DNA of 64,000 nt from Bradyrhizobium cajani (GTDB lineage: Bacteria > Pseudomonadota > Alphaproteobacteria > Rhizobiales > Xanthobacteraceae), in the NCBI RefSeq assembly GCF_009759665.1, contig NZ_WQNE01000004.1, positions 124,001 through 188,000 on the forward strand, in the 5' to 3' direction. Positions 35,044 to 43,532 of this stretch are shown here, piece by piece. The notes below the pieces were generated by a model. That model was not told the DNA's origin. It did no database searches and saw nothing but the letters and a program-made list of their open reading frames with translations. The position numbers and the translations under genes are program-made. Numbering within the stretch: position 1 is the first letter of the stretch; each line of letters starts with the position of its first letter.

Positions 35044-36426
35044 TCACGCGATCAGCCGCGAGGCAAAATCGGGCAGCAGGCCTGCATCGCCGGCAAGGCG
35101 GAAATCGGCACCGGCGATGCCTGACTGCGCCAGCCAGTCGTCGAACTCCGGCGCGCGGTGCAGGCCGAAGACGTCGCGGACATAGAGCGCGTCGTGAAAA
35201 GACGTCGACTGGTAGTTCAGCATGACGTCGTCGGCGCCCGGCACGCCCATGATGAAGCTGACGCCGGCGGCGGCGAGCAGCGTCAGGAGATTGTCCATGT
35301 CGTCCTGGTCCGCCTCGGCGTGGTTCGTGTAGCAGATGTCGACCCCGAGCGGCAGGCCGAGCAGCTTGCCGCAGAAATGATCCTCCAGTCCTGCCCGGAT
35401 GATTTCCTTGCCGTCATAGAGATATTCCGGACCGATGAAGCCGACCACGCTGTTGACCAGCAGCGGGGCAAAGGCGCGGGCGACCGCATAGGCGCGCGCC
35501 TCGCAGGTCTGCTGGTCGACGCCGTGATGGGCGCCCGCCGACAATGCCGAGCCCTGGCCGGTCTCGAAATACATCACGTTCTGTCCGACCGTGCCGCGCC
35601 CCAGCGACAGCCCGGCCTCCTGCGCCTCCTTCAGCAGGGCGAGATCGATGCCGAAGCTGCGGTTGGCGGCTTCGGTGCCGGCGACCGACTGGAAGACAAG
35701 GTCGACGGGTACCCCCTGCCCGATCAGCGCCAGCGTCGTCGTGACGTGGGTCAGCACGCAGCCCTGCGTCGGGATCTTCAGCCGCGCAATGATCTCGCCA
35801 AGCAGCCGCAGCAATTGCGCGATGACCGCCGGATCGTCGCTCGCCGGGTTGATGCCGATGCAGGCATCGCCGGCCCCGAGCAGGATGCCGTCGAGGATCG
35901 AGGCGGTGATGCCCCTCGCATCGTCGAACGGATGGTTAGGCTGGAGCCGCGTGCTCATCCGGCCCTTCAGGCCGATGGTGTTGCGGAAGGCGGTGGTGAC
36001 CTCGCATTTCCGCGCCGCCAGGATCAAATCCTGGTTGCGCATCAGTTTCGAGACCGCGGCCGCCATTTCCGGGGTGATGCTTGGCGCCAGCTTGCGCAAC
36101 ACCTCCGCCGTCGCGGCGTCCGACAGCAGCCAGTCGCGGAAGGCGCCGACCGTGAGCGAGGCCACCGGCGCGAAAGCCTTGGCGTCGTGGCTGTCGATGA
36201 CCAGGCGGGTGACCTCGTCGGCCTCATAGGGGATGACGGGTTCCTGCAAGAACTGACCGAGCGGAACGTCCGCGAGCGCCATCCGCGCCGCGATCATCTG
36301 CTCGGCGCTTGCAGCGGCAATGCCGGCCAGCCGGTCGCCGGAGCGCGGCGGCGTCGCCTTGGCGAGCAGGTCGCGCAGGTCCGGGAATGTGTAGGTCGTG
36401 GCGTCGATGGCGTGACGGTAGACCAA
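35044..36426 (-). CDS. eutB: Ethanolamine ammonia-lyase large subunit
   Basis: 460 residues with a TTG start at 36426, supported by GGAGG 5-6 nt upstream and by the family N-terminus (VYRHAIDATTYTFPDLRDLLAKA). EutB segments are clear: VIPYEADEVTRLVID, TIGLKGRMSTRLQPNHP, DACIGINPASDD, SVVGFIGPEYLYDGKEIIRAGLEDHFCGKLLGLPLGVDICYTNHAEAD. It is the B12- and substrate-binding subunit. No eut microcompartment genes are present, so this is the simple soluble form. Confidence 0.95.
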   Translation of the reverse strand: MVYRHAIDATTYTFPDLRDLLAKATPPRSGDRLAGIAAASAEQMIAARMALADVPLGQFLQEPVIPYEADEVTRLVIDSHDAKAFAPVASLTVGAFRDWLLSDAATAEVLRKLAPSITPEMAAAVSKLMRNQDLILAARKCEVTTAFRNTIGLKGRMSTRLQPNHPFDDARGITASILDGILLGAGDACIGINPASDDPAVIAQLLRLLGEIIARLKIPTQGCVLTHVTTTLALIGQGVPVDLVFQSVAGTEAANRSFGIDLALLKEAQEAGLSLGRGTVGQNVMYFETGQGSALSAGAHHGVDQQTCEARAYAVARAFAPLLVNSVVGFIGPEYLYDGKEIIRAGLEDHFCGKLLGLPLGVDICYTNHAEADQDDMDNLLTLLAAAGVSFIMGVPGADDVMLNYQSTSFHDALYVRDVFGLHRAPEFDDWLAQSGIAGADFRLAGDAGLLPDFASRLIA

Positions 36427-36654
36427 GGGCCCCTCCGGGTTTGTCGGCCAACGGCCGAGTCAAGCGCGATCCCAACACCAACACTATACCTTCAGATCAA
36501 GACGCTGAAATATCTTACTTTCTTTCGATTAAGGGCGAAGCGGCAAACCCCGGCGCATTAACGCCGCATCCATTTTCGTTCTGCATAGTTTTGCATCAAA
36601 TCCAAACGACCGCGCTCACCGGCCGCTCCAGGCCATCTCGGGCCCCTGAACACC

Positions 36655-38394
36655 ATGACAATTGGCCGATCTGGGAATGCCGCCCCGCTGGCAGGCCGTT
36701 TCACGCTTGCCACCAAGCTCTATGCGATCTTCGCGCTGTTCGCGCTGCTCACGGCGGCGATCGCGATGCTGTCCGACTACAACAGCCGCCGCAGCGCCGA
36801 CCTGACGAGCGCGATCGAGACGGCCAATGCCGCCGCGCTGAACGTCGAGCGCGTCAACTCGCTGGTCTATGCGGTCGTGATGGAGTCGCGCGGCGTCTAC
36901 ATGTCGACGGACCCGAAGGTCGTGAAGAAGTTCGGCGACGGGCTGCTGAAGTTCAACGACCAGATCCTGGACGTGGTGAAAGGCTGGGCGGGCATCGTCA
37001 AGGCCGATGACGCCGAGCAGTTCGCAACGTTCAAGAAGCGCATCGAGCAGTTCGTCGACTTCCGCAGGGAGCTGGTGCGCCGCGCCAACGAGATCAGCCC
37101 GGCCGCGGGCCGCGAATGGGGCGACAACGACGCCAACCGCTCCGTGCGCTCGGCGCTGAACAAGGATCTCGAGGCGCTGTCCAAGGTCTATGCCGGGCGC
37201 GCGAGGGAAATCGCGCAGCAGACCGAGACCAACCGCACCCTGTCCTTCGTGCTGACCTGCCTCGGCGGCATGGCCCTGGCGCTGGTCGTCGTCGGCATCG
37301 TCATCATCGCCCGCTCGATCGCCCGGCCGCTCGCCGCGATCACTGCCACCATCAAGCAGGTTGCCGACGGCGCCGAGGATGTCGTGGTGCCGCACTCTGA
37401 CCGCGCCGACGAGATCGGCGCGCTGGCACGCGCCATCCAGGTCTTCCAGGAGGCGATGGGCCGCAACCGCAACCTCGCCTCGCAGGTCTCGCAGGATTCC
37501 GCCGCGCGCGAGCAGCGCGCCCGTCATATCGAGCAATCCGTCGAGGCGTTTCGCGAAGCGATCGGCGCCATCATGCGCGGCCTCGGCGACAACGCCTCCG
37601 TCATGCGCGAGACCGCCCAGACCATCACGCGCGTCACCGCGGATGCGAACAGCCGCGCCGGCACGGCGGCGAACGCCACCGAGCAAGCCTCGCACAACGT
37701 CACGGCGGTGGCGAGCGCGGCCGAGGAGCTGTCGGCGTCGGTGGAGGAGATCGGCCGCCAGGTGAAGCAGAGCGCCGGCGCGGTCGAGCAGACCGGCCAG
37801 CGCACCGAGAAGTCGATCTCGGAGATCGAGAGCCTTGCGGCGGCGACCCAGCGCATCGACGGCGTGCTGAGCCTGATCCAGGCGATCGCCGAGCAGACCA
37901 ACCTGCTCGCTCTCAACGCCACCATCGAGGCCGCGCGCGCCGGCGATGCCGGCCGTGGCTTTGCCGTCGTCGCCCATGAAGTGAAGGCGCTCGCGGGCCA
38001 GACCGCGAAGGCGACCGCCGAGATCGGCGAGAACGTCTCGATGATCCAGGCCTCCACGCGCAACGCGGTCGACGCCGTGCGCGAGATCGGCGGCGCGGTG
38101 CGCGAGATCAACGAGGTCACCTCGGCGATCGCCGGCGCCATCGGCCAACAGGATCAGGCCACGCGCGAAATCTCGTCCAACGCGCAATCGGCCGCGCAGG
38201 GCAACGAGACGCTTGTGGCGAACATCACCTCGCTGCGCGACGCCATCGGCGAGACCGACACGGCGGCAACGTCCGTCCTGACGGCGGCAAGCAGCCTGAC
38301 GGAGACAGCGGACACGCTGTCGCGGGAGGTGGAGAAGTTCTTCCAGAACCTGCGCTCGGGAGCGGCGGACGATCGCATCGCCAGGGCGGGATAG
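36655..38394 (+). CDS. Methyl-accepting chemotaxis protein
   Basis: 579 residues. A short cytoplasmic N-terminus is followed by TM1 (YAIFALFALLTAAIAML), a helical periplasmic sensor domain of about 150 residues, TM2 (TCLGGMALALVVVGIVIIA near residue 205), a HAMP domain and a long coiled-coil signalling domain. The hairpin tip reads IQAIAEQTNLLALNATIEAARAG, the MCP signature. The ligand is unknown. No che genes are nearby. It is monocistronic. Confidence 0.93.
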   Translation: MTIGRSGNAAPLAGRFTLATKLYAIFALFALLTAAIAMLSDYNSRRSADLTSAIETANAAALNVERVNSLVYAVVMESRGVYMSTDPKVVKKFGDGLLKFNDQILDVVKGWAGIVKADDAEQFATFKKRIEQFVDFRRELVRRANEISPAAGREWGDNDANRSVRSALNKDLEALSKVYAGRAREIAQQTETNRTLSFVLTCLGGMALALVVVGIVIIARSIARPLAAITATIKQVADGAEDVVVPHSDRADEIGALARAIQVFQEAMGRNRNLASQVSQDSAAREQRARHIEQSVEAFREAIGAIMRGLGDNASVMRETAQTITRVTADANSRAGTAANATEQASHNVTAVASAAEELSASVEEIGRQVKQSAGAVEQTGQRTEKSISEIESLAAATQRIDGVLSLIQAIAEQTNLLALNATIEAARAGDAGRGFAVVAHEVKALAGQTAKATAEIGENVSMIQASTRNAVDAVREIGGAVREINEVTSAIAGAIGQQDQATREISSNAQSAAQGNETLVANITSLRDAIGETDTAATSVLTAASSLTETADTLSREVEKFFQNLRSGAADDRIARAG

Positions 38395-38863
38395 GCGCGC
38401 GCGGACGCCGCCGGCGGCGAGAGCACTCTCGCCGAAATCGCGAAAACAACCCCATGCACAGTAGCCGGCGCCAGCCAGATCAATGGTTTGACGGCGGACC
38501 AGGATGATTGCTGATTTTACGAATCAAGGTTGACACGTCGGGCAAAACACCGGCATGATGTCACCATGGCGATGGCGCGCCGCACGCGACCCTCGTCTCG
38601 CTGCCGAGGCCAGCGCGCGCAAGCTTCAACAGCAATCGCGCCCGTATCGTATGTCCTGTCTCCAGAAGCGGGAGCGATCATCCCGAAGAGCGGAAGCGAC
38701 CATGTCGCCTCGGCAGGTCGGCGAAGGCTGACGGCGGAACTCGCCGGTTTGGCTATTCAATCACTACGTCGACACGGGTCAGCATGTTGATTCAAATCAA
38801 TGGCAATCCCAATGCCTCGACATCAATTGCCGGAATGCCATCTCATCCTCGCAGGAGACGAGC
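38395..38863. other. Intergenic region upstream of an exported-protein gene (469 bp)
   Basis: Contains TTGACA-N18-CATGAT at 38530-38559, which ends just before an ATG at 38566 that could open a leaderless frame of 74 codons (38566-38790). That frame is arginine- and serine-rich and unconvincing. A FixK-type box lies at 38787-38800. Confidence 0.55.
38787..38800 (+). promoter_or_regulatory. FixK/FNR-type box upstream of exported protein gene
   Basis: TTGATTCAAATCAA is an exact TTGA-N6-TCAA site. Its centre is 70 bp before the ATG at 38864, which fits a class II activator position (-41.5) with a 5' leader of about 29 nt. Low-oxygen activation by FixK2 is expected if the site is used. Confidence 0.65.
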
Positions 38864-39220
38864 ATGCGCTTGCTGGCTATAGCGGCTGTACTGAGCTTGA
38901 CGCCGGTTTCGGCTTTCGCCGTTTCCGACTGCCGGGTCACCGGTAGTCCATCCGCGTTTGGCGTCGACATGACGGCCTACGTCGCGGTCAGGTCGGGTGA
39001 AACGTGCAATTTTCCGATGCGAATTCCGGGAGCAATGCATCGCTCCGGCGTTTCCCGGAAGCCTGCGCACGGAACGCTCAGGCAGCTGAACGTCACGACG
39101 TTCAGGTACACCGCTGCATCGGGATACAAGGGCAACGATACGTTCGCTATCTATGGTGAAGGAAAAGGGCCGTACGGCTCGGGACGATCCGTCATGACGG
39201 TGAATGCAACGATCGAATAG
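38864..39220 (+). CDS. Small exported beta-sandwich-like protein
   Basis: 118 residues; AGGAG precedes the ATG. Signal peptide (RLLAIAAVLSLTPVSAFAVS), then about 98 residues with two cysteines (SDCRV, ETCNF) and a C-terminal TFRYTAASGYKGNDTFAIYGEG. The last part resembles the end of cadherin/Ig-like beta-sandwich domains in bacterial surface proteins. Function unknown. It is the gene behind the FixK-type box. Confidence 0.78.
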   Translation: MRLLAIAAVLSLTPVSAFAVSDCRVTGSPSAFGVDMTAYVAVRSGETCNFPMRIPGAMHRSGVSRKPAHGTLRQLNVTTFRYTAASGYKGNDTFAIYGEGKGPYGSGRSVMTVNATIE

Positions 39221-39334
39221 GCGCGGCACCCCGAATTGCCGAGACCATGGCAAGCCGGGATGAGCGGTTTTGAGTCGATCGGCGAATTGGCGACGCCGGA
39301 GCAAATGCGCGAGCCGTGAGAATCGGAGGATGCG

Positions 39335-39565
39335 ATGCGTTTCGTTTCGATCCTGTGCCTCTTGATCACTCTGTGCGCATCCACTGACGCCGCTGCGGCG
39401 TCTCACTCACAGCGCCGACATACCGTTGTTCGCCCGAACCAAGGCGTCGTCACCGGTACTGTTCCGGGTTTTGCTCGCGCACCACATAGGCCTCGGAGTC
39501 CGGCTCCTCAGCCAGCGCCACCGGATAGATGGTATAACAATCGTTATCCGAACTGGGGCATGTAA
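39335..39565 (+). CDS. Small exported Pro/Arg-rich protein
   Basis: 76 residues; GGAGG lies before the ATG. A signal peptide (FVSILCLLITLCASTDAAAAS) is followed by about 50 residues rich in Pro, Arg and His, ending RWYNNRYPNWGM. I know no function. It follows the previous gene by 114 bp and may be its co-transcribed partner. Confidence 0.65.
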   Translation: MRFVSILCLLITLCASTDAAAASHSQRRHTVVRPNQGVVTGTVPGFARAPHRPRSPAPQPAPPDRWYNNRYPNWGM

Positions 39566-39630
39566 GTCGATTGATGACGGCCGCAGCGTTGGACGCCGCC
39601 GGCGCTTGGCCGGCCCTCCTCCGCCTGCCC

Positions 39631-40647
39631 TCAAACCGTCAGCAGCGTCTTGATCGCGCGGCGCTGGTCCATTGCCTTGTAGCCTTCCGCGACCTGATCG
39701 ATTGGCAGCGTGAGATCGAACACCTTGCCCGGCTGAATGCGTCCATTGAGCACCCGGTCCATGAGATCCGGCAAGAACCGCCGCACCGGAGCGGGACCGC
39801 CCAGCATGCGCCGCTGCGCGAAGAACAACGCCTGGCCGTCGAAGGTCACACCGTGGGGCACACCGACATAACCAATCGTGCCGCCGGGCCGCGCGCATTC
39901 GAGGGCTTGCGACATCGCTTCCTGCGTGCCGACACATTCGAGCACCGAGTCCGCGCCGACGCCTCGGGTCAACTCCCTGACGCGCGCGATGCCTTCCGCA
40001 CCACGCTCGACGACGATATCGGTTGCGCCGAACTCTCTGGCCAGATCCTGCCGCATCTTGTGGCGGCTCATGGCTATGATGCGCTCCGCGCCCATCTCTT
40101 TCGTCGCCAGCACGCCCATGAGGCCGACCGCGCCGTCGCCGACCACCGCAACCGTGGAGCCTTCCTTCACATCCGCAGCGTCGGCCGCATACCAGCCGGT
40201 TCCGAGCACGTCGGAGGTCGCGAGCAGATGCGGGATGAGGTCGCTTCCGGGCAGCTCCTTGGTCGCGACGAGCGTGCCGTCCGCGAGGGCAACACGGGCG
40301 TAAGGCGCCTGCGCGCCCGACATGAACTCCCGCTGTTCACACGAGGACTGGAAACCGAACTTGCAATGCGGGCAGGTATTGTCCGAAAGGCAGAACGAAC
40401 CGACGACGAACTGGCCGGGCCTGATGGTGCGCACCGCACTGCCGACTTCGACGACGACGCCGCAATATTCGTGGCCCATATGCGCAGGGCCTTCGTTCGG
40501 CTGTAGCCCGCGATAGGGCCAGAGGTCGGAGCCGCAGATGCAGGTGGCCGACAGCTTGATGATGGCGTCAGTTGGGTGAATGATCTTCGGATCGTTGACG
40601 CCTTCGTAACGGATATCGCCGGGTCCGTACAGGATGGTTGCTTTCAT
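39631..40647 (-). CDS. Zinc-dependent alcohol dehydrogenase (MDR family)
   Basis: 338 residues from the ATG at 40647, chosen because AAGGAG lies 7 nt upstream. Catalytic zinc residues sit in CICGSDLW and MGHEYCG. The structural zinc cysteines are in [15 protein letters not shown], and the NAD(P) fold is [14 protein letters not shown]. The substrate is unknown. It is the third gene of a leftward set (MFS transporter, cupin, dehydrogenase) opposite a LysR regulator. This arrangement fits detoxification of an aldehyde or xenobiotic. Confidence 0.92.
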   Translation of the reverse strand: MKATILYGPGDIRYEGVNDPKIIHPTDAIIKLSATCICGSDLWPYRGLQPNEGPAHMGHEYCGVVVEVGSAVRTIRPGQFVVGSFCLSDNTCPHCKFGFQSSCEQREFMSGAQAPYARVALADGTLVATKELPGSDLIPHLLATSDVLGTGWYAADAADVKEGSTVAVVGDGAVGLMGVLATKEMGAERIIAMSRHKMRQDLAREFGATDIVVERGAEGIARVRELTRGVGADSVLECVGTQEAMSQALECARPGGTIGYVGVPHGVTFDGQALFFAQRRMLGGPAPVRRFLPDLMDRVLNGRIQPGKVFDLTLPIDQVAEGYKAMDQRRAIKTLLTV

Positions 40648-41062
40648 TGTCATGCTCCTTTGGCGGCAGGGCGCCGTACTGCTCATCCGTCACCCGTTCC
40701 ATCCATGTGACCGGGTTGCCGTCGAGCGATTCCTGAATCGCGATATGGCTCATGGCCGACGTCGCAGACGCGCCGTGCCAGTGCTTCTCGCCGGGTTCGA
40801 GCGAGACCACGTCGCCCGGACGGATGTTTTTGACCGGTCCACCCCAACGCTGCACGCGGCCGAGGCCTGAGGTCACGATGAGCGTCTGGCCAAACGGATG
40901 CGTGTGCCACGCCGTGCGCGCGCCGGGCTCGAAGGTGACGTGGTTGCCGGCGACGCGAGAGGGATCGACGGCCGGAAACAAGGGATCGATACGGACCGTG
41001 CCGGTGAAATACTCCGCCGGGGCTTGGACCGACGGTTGGGAGCCTGCTTGTCGAATTTGCAT
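40568..41062 (-). CDS. Cupin-domain protein
   Basis: 164 residues from the ATG at 41062, which has AAGGAGG 6 nt upstream. The cupin metal motif is [17 protein letters not shown], with a later [10 protein letters not shown]. The family sequence appears to stop near [13 protein letters not shown]. The last 30 or so residues (basic, [12 protein letters not shown]) run about 80 bp into the dehydrogenase gene in another frame, so a small frameshift near the natural stop is possible. Confidence 0.82.
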   Translation of the reverse strand: MQIRQAGSQPSVQAPAEYFTGTVRIDPLFPAVDPSRVAGNHVTFEPGARTAWHTHPFGQTLIVTSGLGRVQRWGGPVKNIRPGDVVSLEPGEKHWHGASATSAMSHIAIQESLDGNPVTWMERVTDEQYGALPPKEHDNESNHPVRTRRYPLRRRQRSEDHSPN

Positions 41063-41116
41063 CTGATGCCTCCTTGATGTCGTCGATCCGACGAATGCCA
41101 ATGACCGGCGTGTGCA

Positions 41117-41131
41117 CGCGTTTCAAACGCG
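41117..41131. promoter_or_regulatory. Perfect palindrome upstream of the cupin gene
   Basis: CGCGTTT-C-AAACGCG is a perfect inverted repeat between the MFS stop and the cupin start; a second arm pair, TCGTCG/CGACGA, lies at 41080-41094. It could be an operator or a short hairpin. No T-run follows. Confidence 0.3.
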
Positions 41132-41146
41132 GTGAACGGGACTGCG

Positions 41147-42376
41147 TTACAAGGCTGGGCTTGCCGGCACACAGCCTGCGCATTGCACGTCGGCTCTTGT
41201 CCTGCGACGAAGAGCTCCGATCAGAATGACTGAAGATGAGAGAGCGAGGATGACTGCGCTGAACAGAAAGGTGGCCCGATAGCCGCTGCAGTCGAAGAGC
41301 ACGCCGCCGCCTGCCGCACCCGCCGTGATGGCAAGCTGAACCACCGCCACCATCAAGCCTCCGCCTGCCTCCGCGTCATCGGGCAAAGCCTGGCTAAGCC
41401 AGGTCCACCAGCCCACGGGCGCCGCGGTGCCGATGAAACCCCACAGGAACATCAGCGCAGTCGTGGCGCCGAGTGAGGCGCCAAACGCCGTCAGCGCGAC
41501 GGCCATCACCGCCATTGAGAGCGGCATGAGGACGAGGGACGCGTAAAGACGCTGCCGCACGACAATTCCAATCAACGACGTCCCGATGAGACCGGCAACA
41601 CCCATCACGAGCAGCAGAGCCGAAATGGTCGTCACGTCGACGCGCGTTATCGTTTCGAAGAACGGGCGCAAATAGGTGAACAGCGAGAACTGCCCGAGAA
41701 AGAACAGCGCCGCTGCGAGCATGCCGTAGGGCACTTCCGGGCGGCGCAGGACCTTGAATGCCGCTGCCGCGCTTGCGCGCTCCCGGCTCGGCATCTTCGG
41801 CAGGGTGACGAATTGCCAAAGCAGGGTCAGCGCTGCAATCGGCACGACGCAAAAGAATGCGCCGCGCCAGCCGATATACTGCCCGAGGAAGCTCCCCATG
41901 GGCGCAGCAATCGTCGTTGCGAGCGCATTGCCGCCGTTGAGGATCGCAAGGGCGCGCGGCAGGTTCTTGCCCGGCGCGATGCGGATCATGGTTGCGGCGG
42001 ACATCGACCAGAAGCCGCCAACCGCCATGCCGACGAGGGCGCGCCCGGCCATGAACAGCGGATAGTTGGGCGCGAAGGCCACAACGAGGCCCGAGACCAG
42101 CGTGACGCCGGTGAGCCACAGCAGAACGGATCGCCGGTCGATACCGCGCGTTGAGGCCGAGATGAAAAGACTGGTGAGGATGGCGAACAGGCCGGACACG
42201 GAGATGGCTTGCCCTGCCTGCCCCTCAGTCAATTGCAGGCTATCCGCGATAGGCGTGAGCAGGCTCACCGGCATCCACTCGGAGGCGACGAGCATCGAGG
42301 CACAAAGGGACAGCGCGAAGACCGCGCTCCATGCGGCCACCGGCTGCGTTGTTTCCTGATCTGTCGTGACGTCCAT
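41147..42376 (-). CDS. Major facilitator superfamily exporter (DHA1-type)
   Basis: 409 residues from the ATG at 42376; 28 upstream in-frame codons lie in the promoter region. About twelve membrane helices. The loop 2-3 motif ASTRGIDRRSVLLW and the later GRALVGMAVGGFWSM are those of AraJ/DHA1 drug or sugar exporters. The substrate is unknown. It is divergent from a LysR regulator, the usual arrangement for a regulated efflux gene. Confidence 0.9.
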   Translation of the reverse strand: MDVTTDQETTQPVAAWSAVFALSLCASMLVASEWMPVSLLTPIADSLQLTEGQAGQAISVSGLFAILTSLFISASTRGIDRRSVLLWLTGVTLVSGLVVAFAPNYPLFMAGRALVGMAVGGFWSMSAATMIRIAPGKNLPRALAILNGGNALATTIAAPMGSFLGQYIGWRGAFFCVVPIAALTLLWQFVTLPKMPSRERASAAAAFKVLRRPEVPYGMLAAALFFLGQFSLFTYLRPFFETITRVDVTTISALLLVMGVAGLIGTSLIGIVVRQRLYASLVLMPLSMAVMAVALTAFGASLGATTALMFLWGFIGTAAPVGWWTWLSQALPDDAEAGGGLMVAVVQLAITAGAAGGGVLFDCSGYRATFLFSAVILALSSSVILIGALRRRTRADVQCAGCVPASPAL

Positions 42377-42449
42377 CGGGGATCCATCGGTCGCGAAGCG
42401 CCTAGGGCTGGCGCTGTTCACGGCAACACATAGAGCCCAGGACGGCATT

Positions 42450-42482
42450 CGATTAGCCAATATAATTTGCTTGCATTAATCG
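42450..42482. promoter_or_regulatory. Candidate LysR operator/promoter between MFS and LysR genes
   Basis: An inverted pair CGATTA ... TAATCG (21 nt apart) surrounds an AT-rich core (CAATATAATTTG) in an otherwise GC-rich gap. This is the shape expected for a LysR-type site covering both promoters. Found by eye. Confidence 0.4.
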
Positions 42483-42491
42483 ATATCGGCC

Positions 42492-43415
42492 ATGAATAGT
42501 GAGGCCATGGCAAACCAGGATTTCAACGACCTGCTGGCATTCGTAGCCGTCGCCCGCGAGCGCAGCTTCACGAAGGCTGCGGCGAAACTTGGCGTCGTGC
42601 AGTCAACGCTCAGCCATACGATCAAGCGGCTCGAGTCGCAGATGGGCCTGCGGCTCCTGACGCGCACGACCCGAAGTGTCGGGCTGACCGAGGCGGGCGA
42701 GCGGCTTCGGCAATCCGTTGCGCCCCGCATCGACGAGATCGAACGCGATATCGCGGCCCTGATGTCGCTGCGCGACAAGCCGTCGGGCACCATCCGGATT
42801 ACGCTCTCGGACCACGCGCTGGAGAAAGCGGTCTGGCCGAAGCTGGCCCCGGTCCTGAGGAAATATCCCGACATCAAGGTCGAATTCAGCCTCGACACGG
42901 CTTTCCGCAACATCGTCGAAGACGGCTTCGATGCAGGCATCCGCCTCGGCGAGAGCGTCGAGAGGGACATGATCGCGGTGCGCATCGGTCCGGATTGGCG
43001 GCTCGTCGCGGTCGCCTCCCCTGCATATCTGAGAGAGCATCCCAGGCCGAAACACCCGCAAGATCTGGTAAGGCACATCTGCATCAAGCGCCGTGAGGCC
43101 GCCGGCGGTCACTATGTATGGGAATTCGGCAGGAATGGCTCCGACCTCAGGGTGCGCGTCGAGGGGCAAGTGACGTTCAACGACTCGCGCGCGATGATCG
43201 ACGCCGCCGCGAAGGGCTTCGGCATCGCCTATGTGCCCGAGGACATGGTGACGCAGCACATCCGGTCCGGTGAACTCGTTGTCGTGCTCGACGACTGGTC
43301 GCCGGAATTCGACGGCTACTACATTTATTATCCAACCTCGCGGCAGAATTCGGCGGCGTTCAAGGTGATTGTCGACGCGCTGCGCCATCAGGAGCCACGA
43401 AGAAAGCGCGGTTAG
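42492..43415 (+). CDS. LysR-type transcriptional regulator
   Basis: 307 residues (an ATG at 42507 is a possible later start). N-terminal winged helix-turn-helix RSFTKAAAKLGVVQSTLSHTIKRLE, then an effector-binding domain of periplasmic-binding-protein type. Divergent from the MFS-cupin-dehydrogenase genes, which it likely controls. The effector is unknown. Confidence 0.93.
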   Translation: MNSEAMANQDFNDLLAFVAVARERSFTKAAAKLGVVQSTLSHTIKRLESQMGLRLLTRTTRSVGLTEAGERLRQSVAPRIDEIERDIAALMSLRDKPSGTIRITLSDHALEKAVWPKLAPVLRKYPDIKVEFSLDTAFRNIVEDGFDAGIRLGESVERDMIAVRIGPDWRLVAVASPAYLREHPRPKHPQDLVRHICIKRREAAGGHYVWEFGRNGSDLRVRVEGQVTFNDSRAMIDAAAKGFGIAYVPEDMVTQHIRSGELVVVLDDWSPEFDGYYIYYPTSRQNSAAFKVIVDALRHQEPRRKRG

Positions 43416-43461
43416 CATCCCTGTCCCCGAGCCATCCTCGCATTCGGATTTGAGGATGCAA

Positions 43462-43508
43462 CCCCTCATCCGGCGCTTCGCGCAACCTTCTCCCGCAAGG
43501 GGAGAAGG
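43462..43508. repeat. Palindromic repeat family C, copy 1
   Basis: CCCCTCATCCGGCGCTTCGC followed by CTTCTCCCGCAAGGGGAGAAG. A common Bradyrhizobium intergenic element; two related copies follow at 44779 and 44869. Confidence 0.75.
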
Positions 43509-43532
43509 AAAAAAGCTCGTCGCTCACGTCCG

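Noticed and set aside
38566..38790. 74-codon frame as a protein gene
   Set aside because: Arg/Ser-rich, no ribosome binding site and no family-like sequence.
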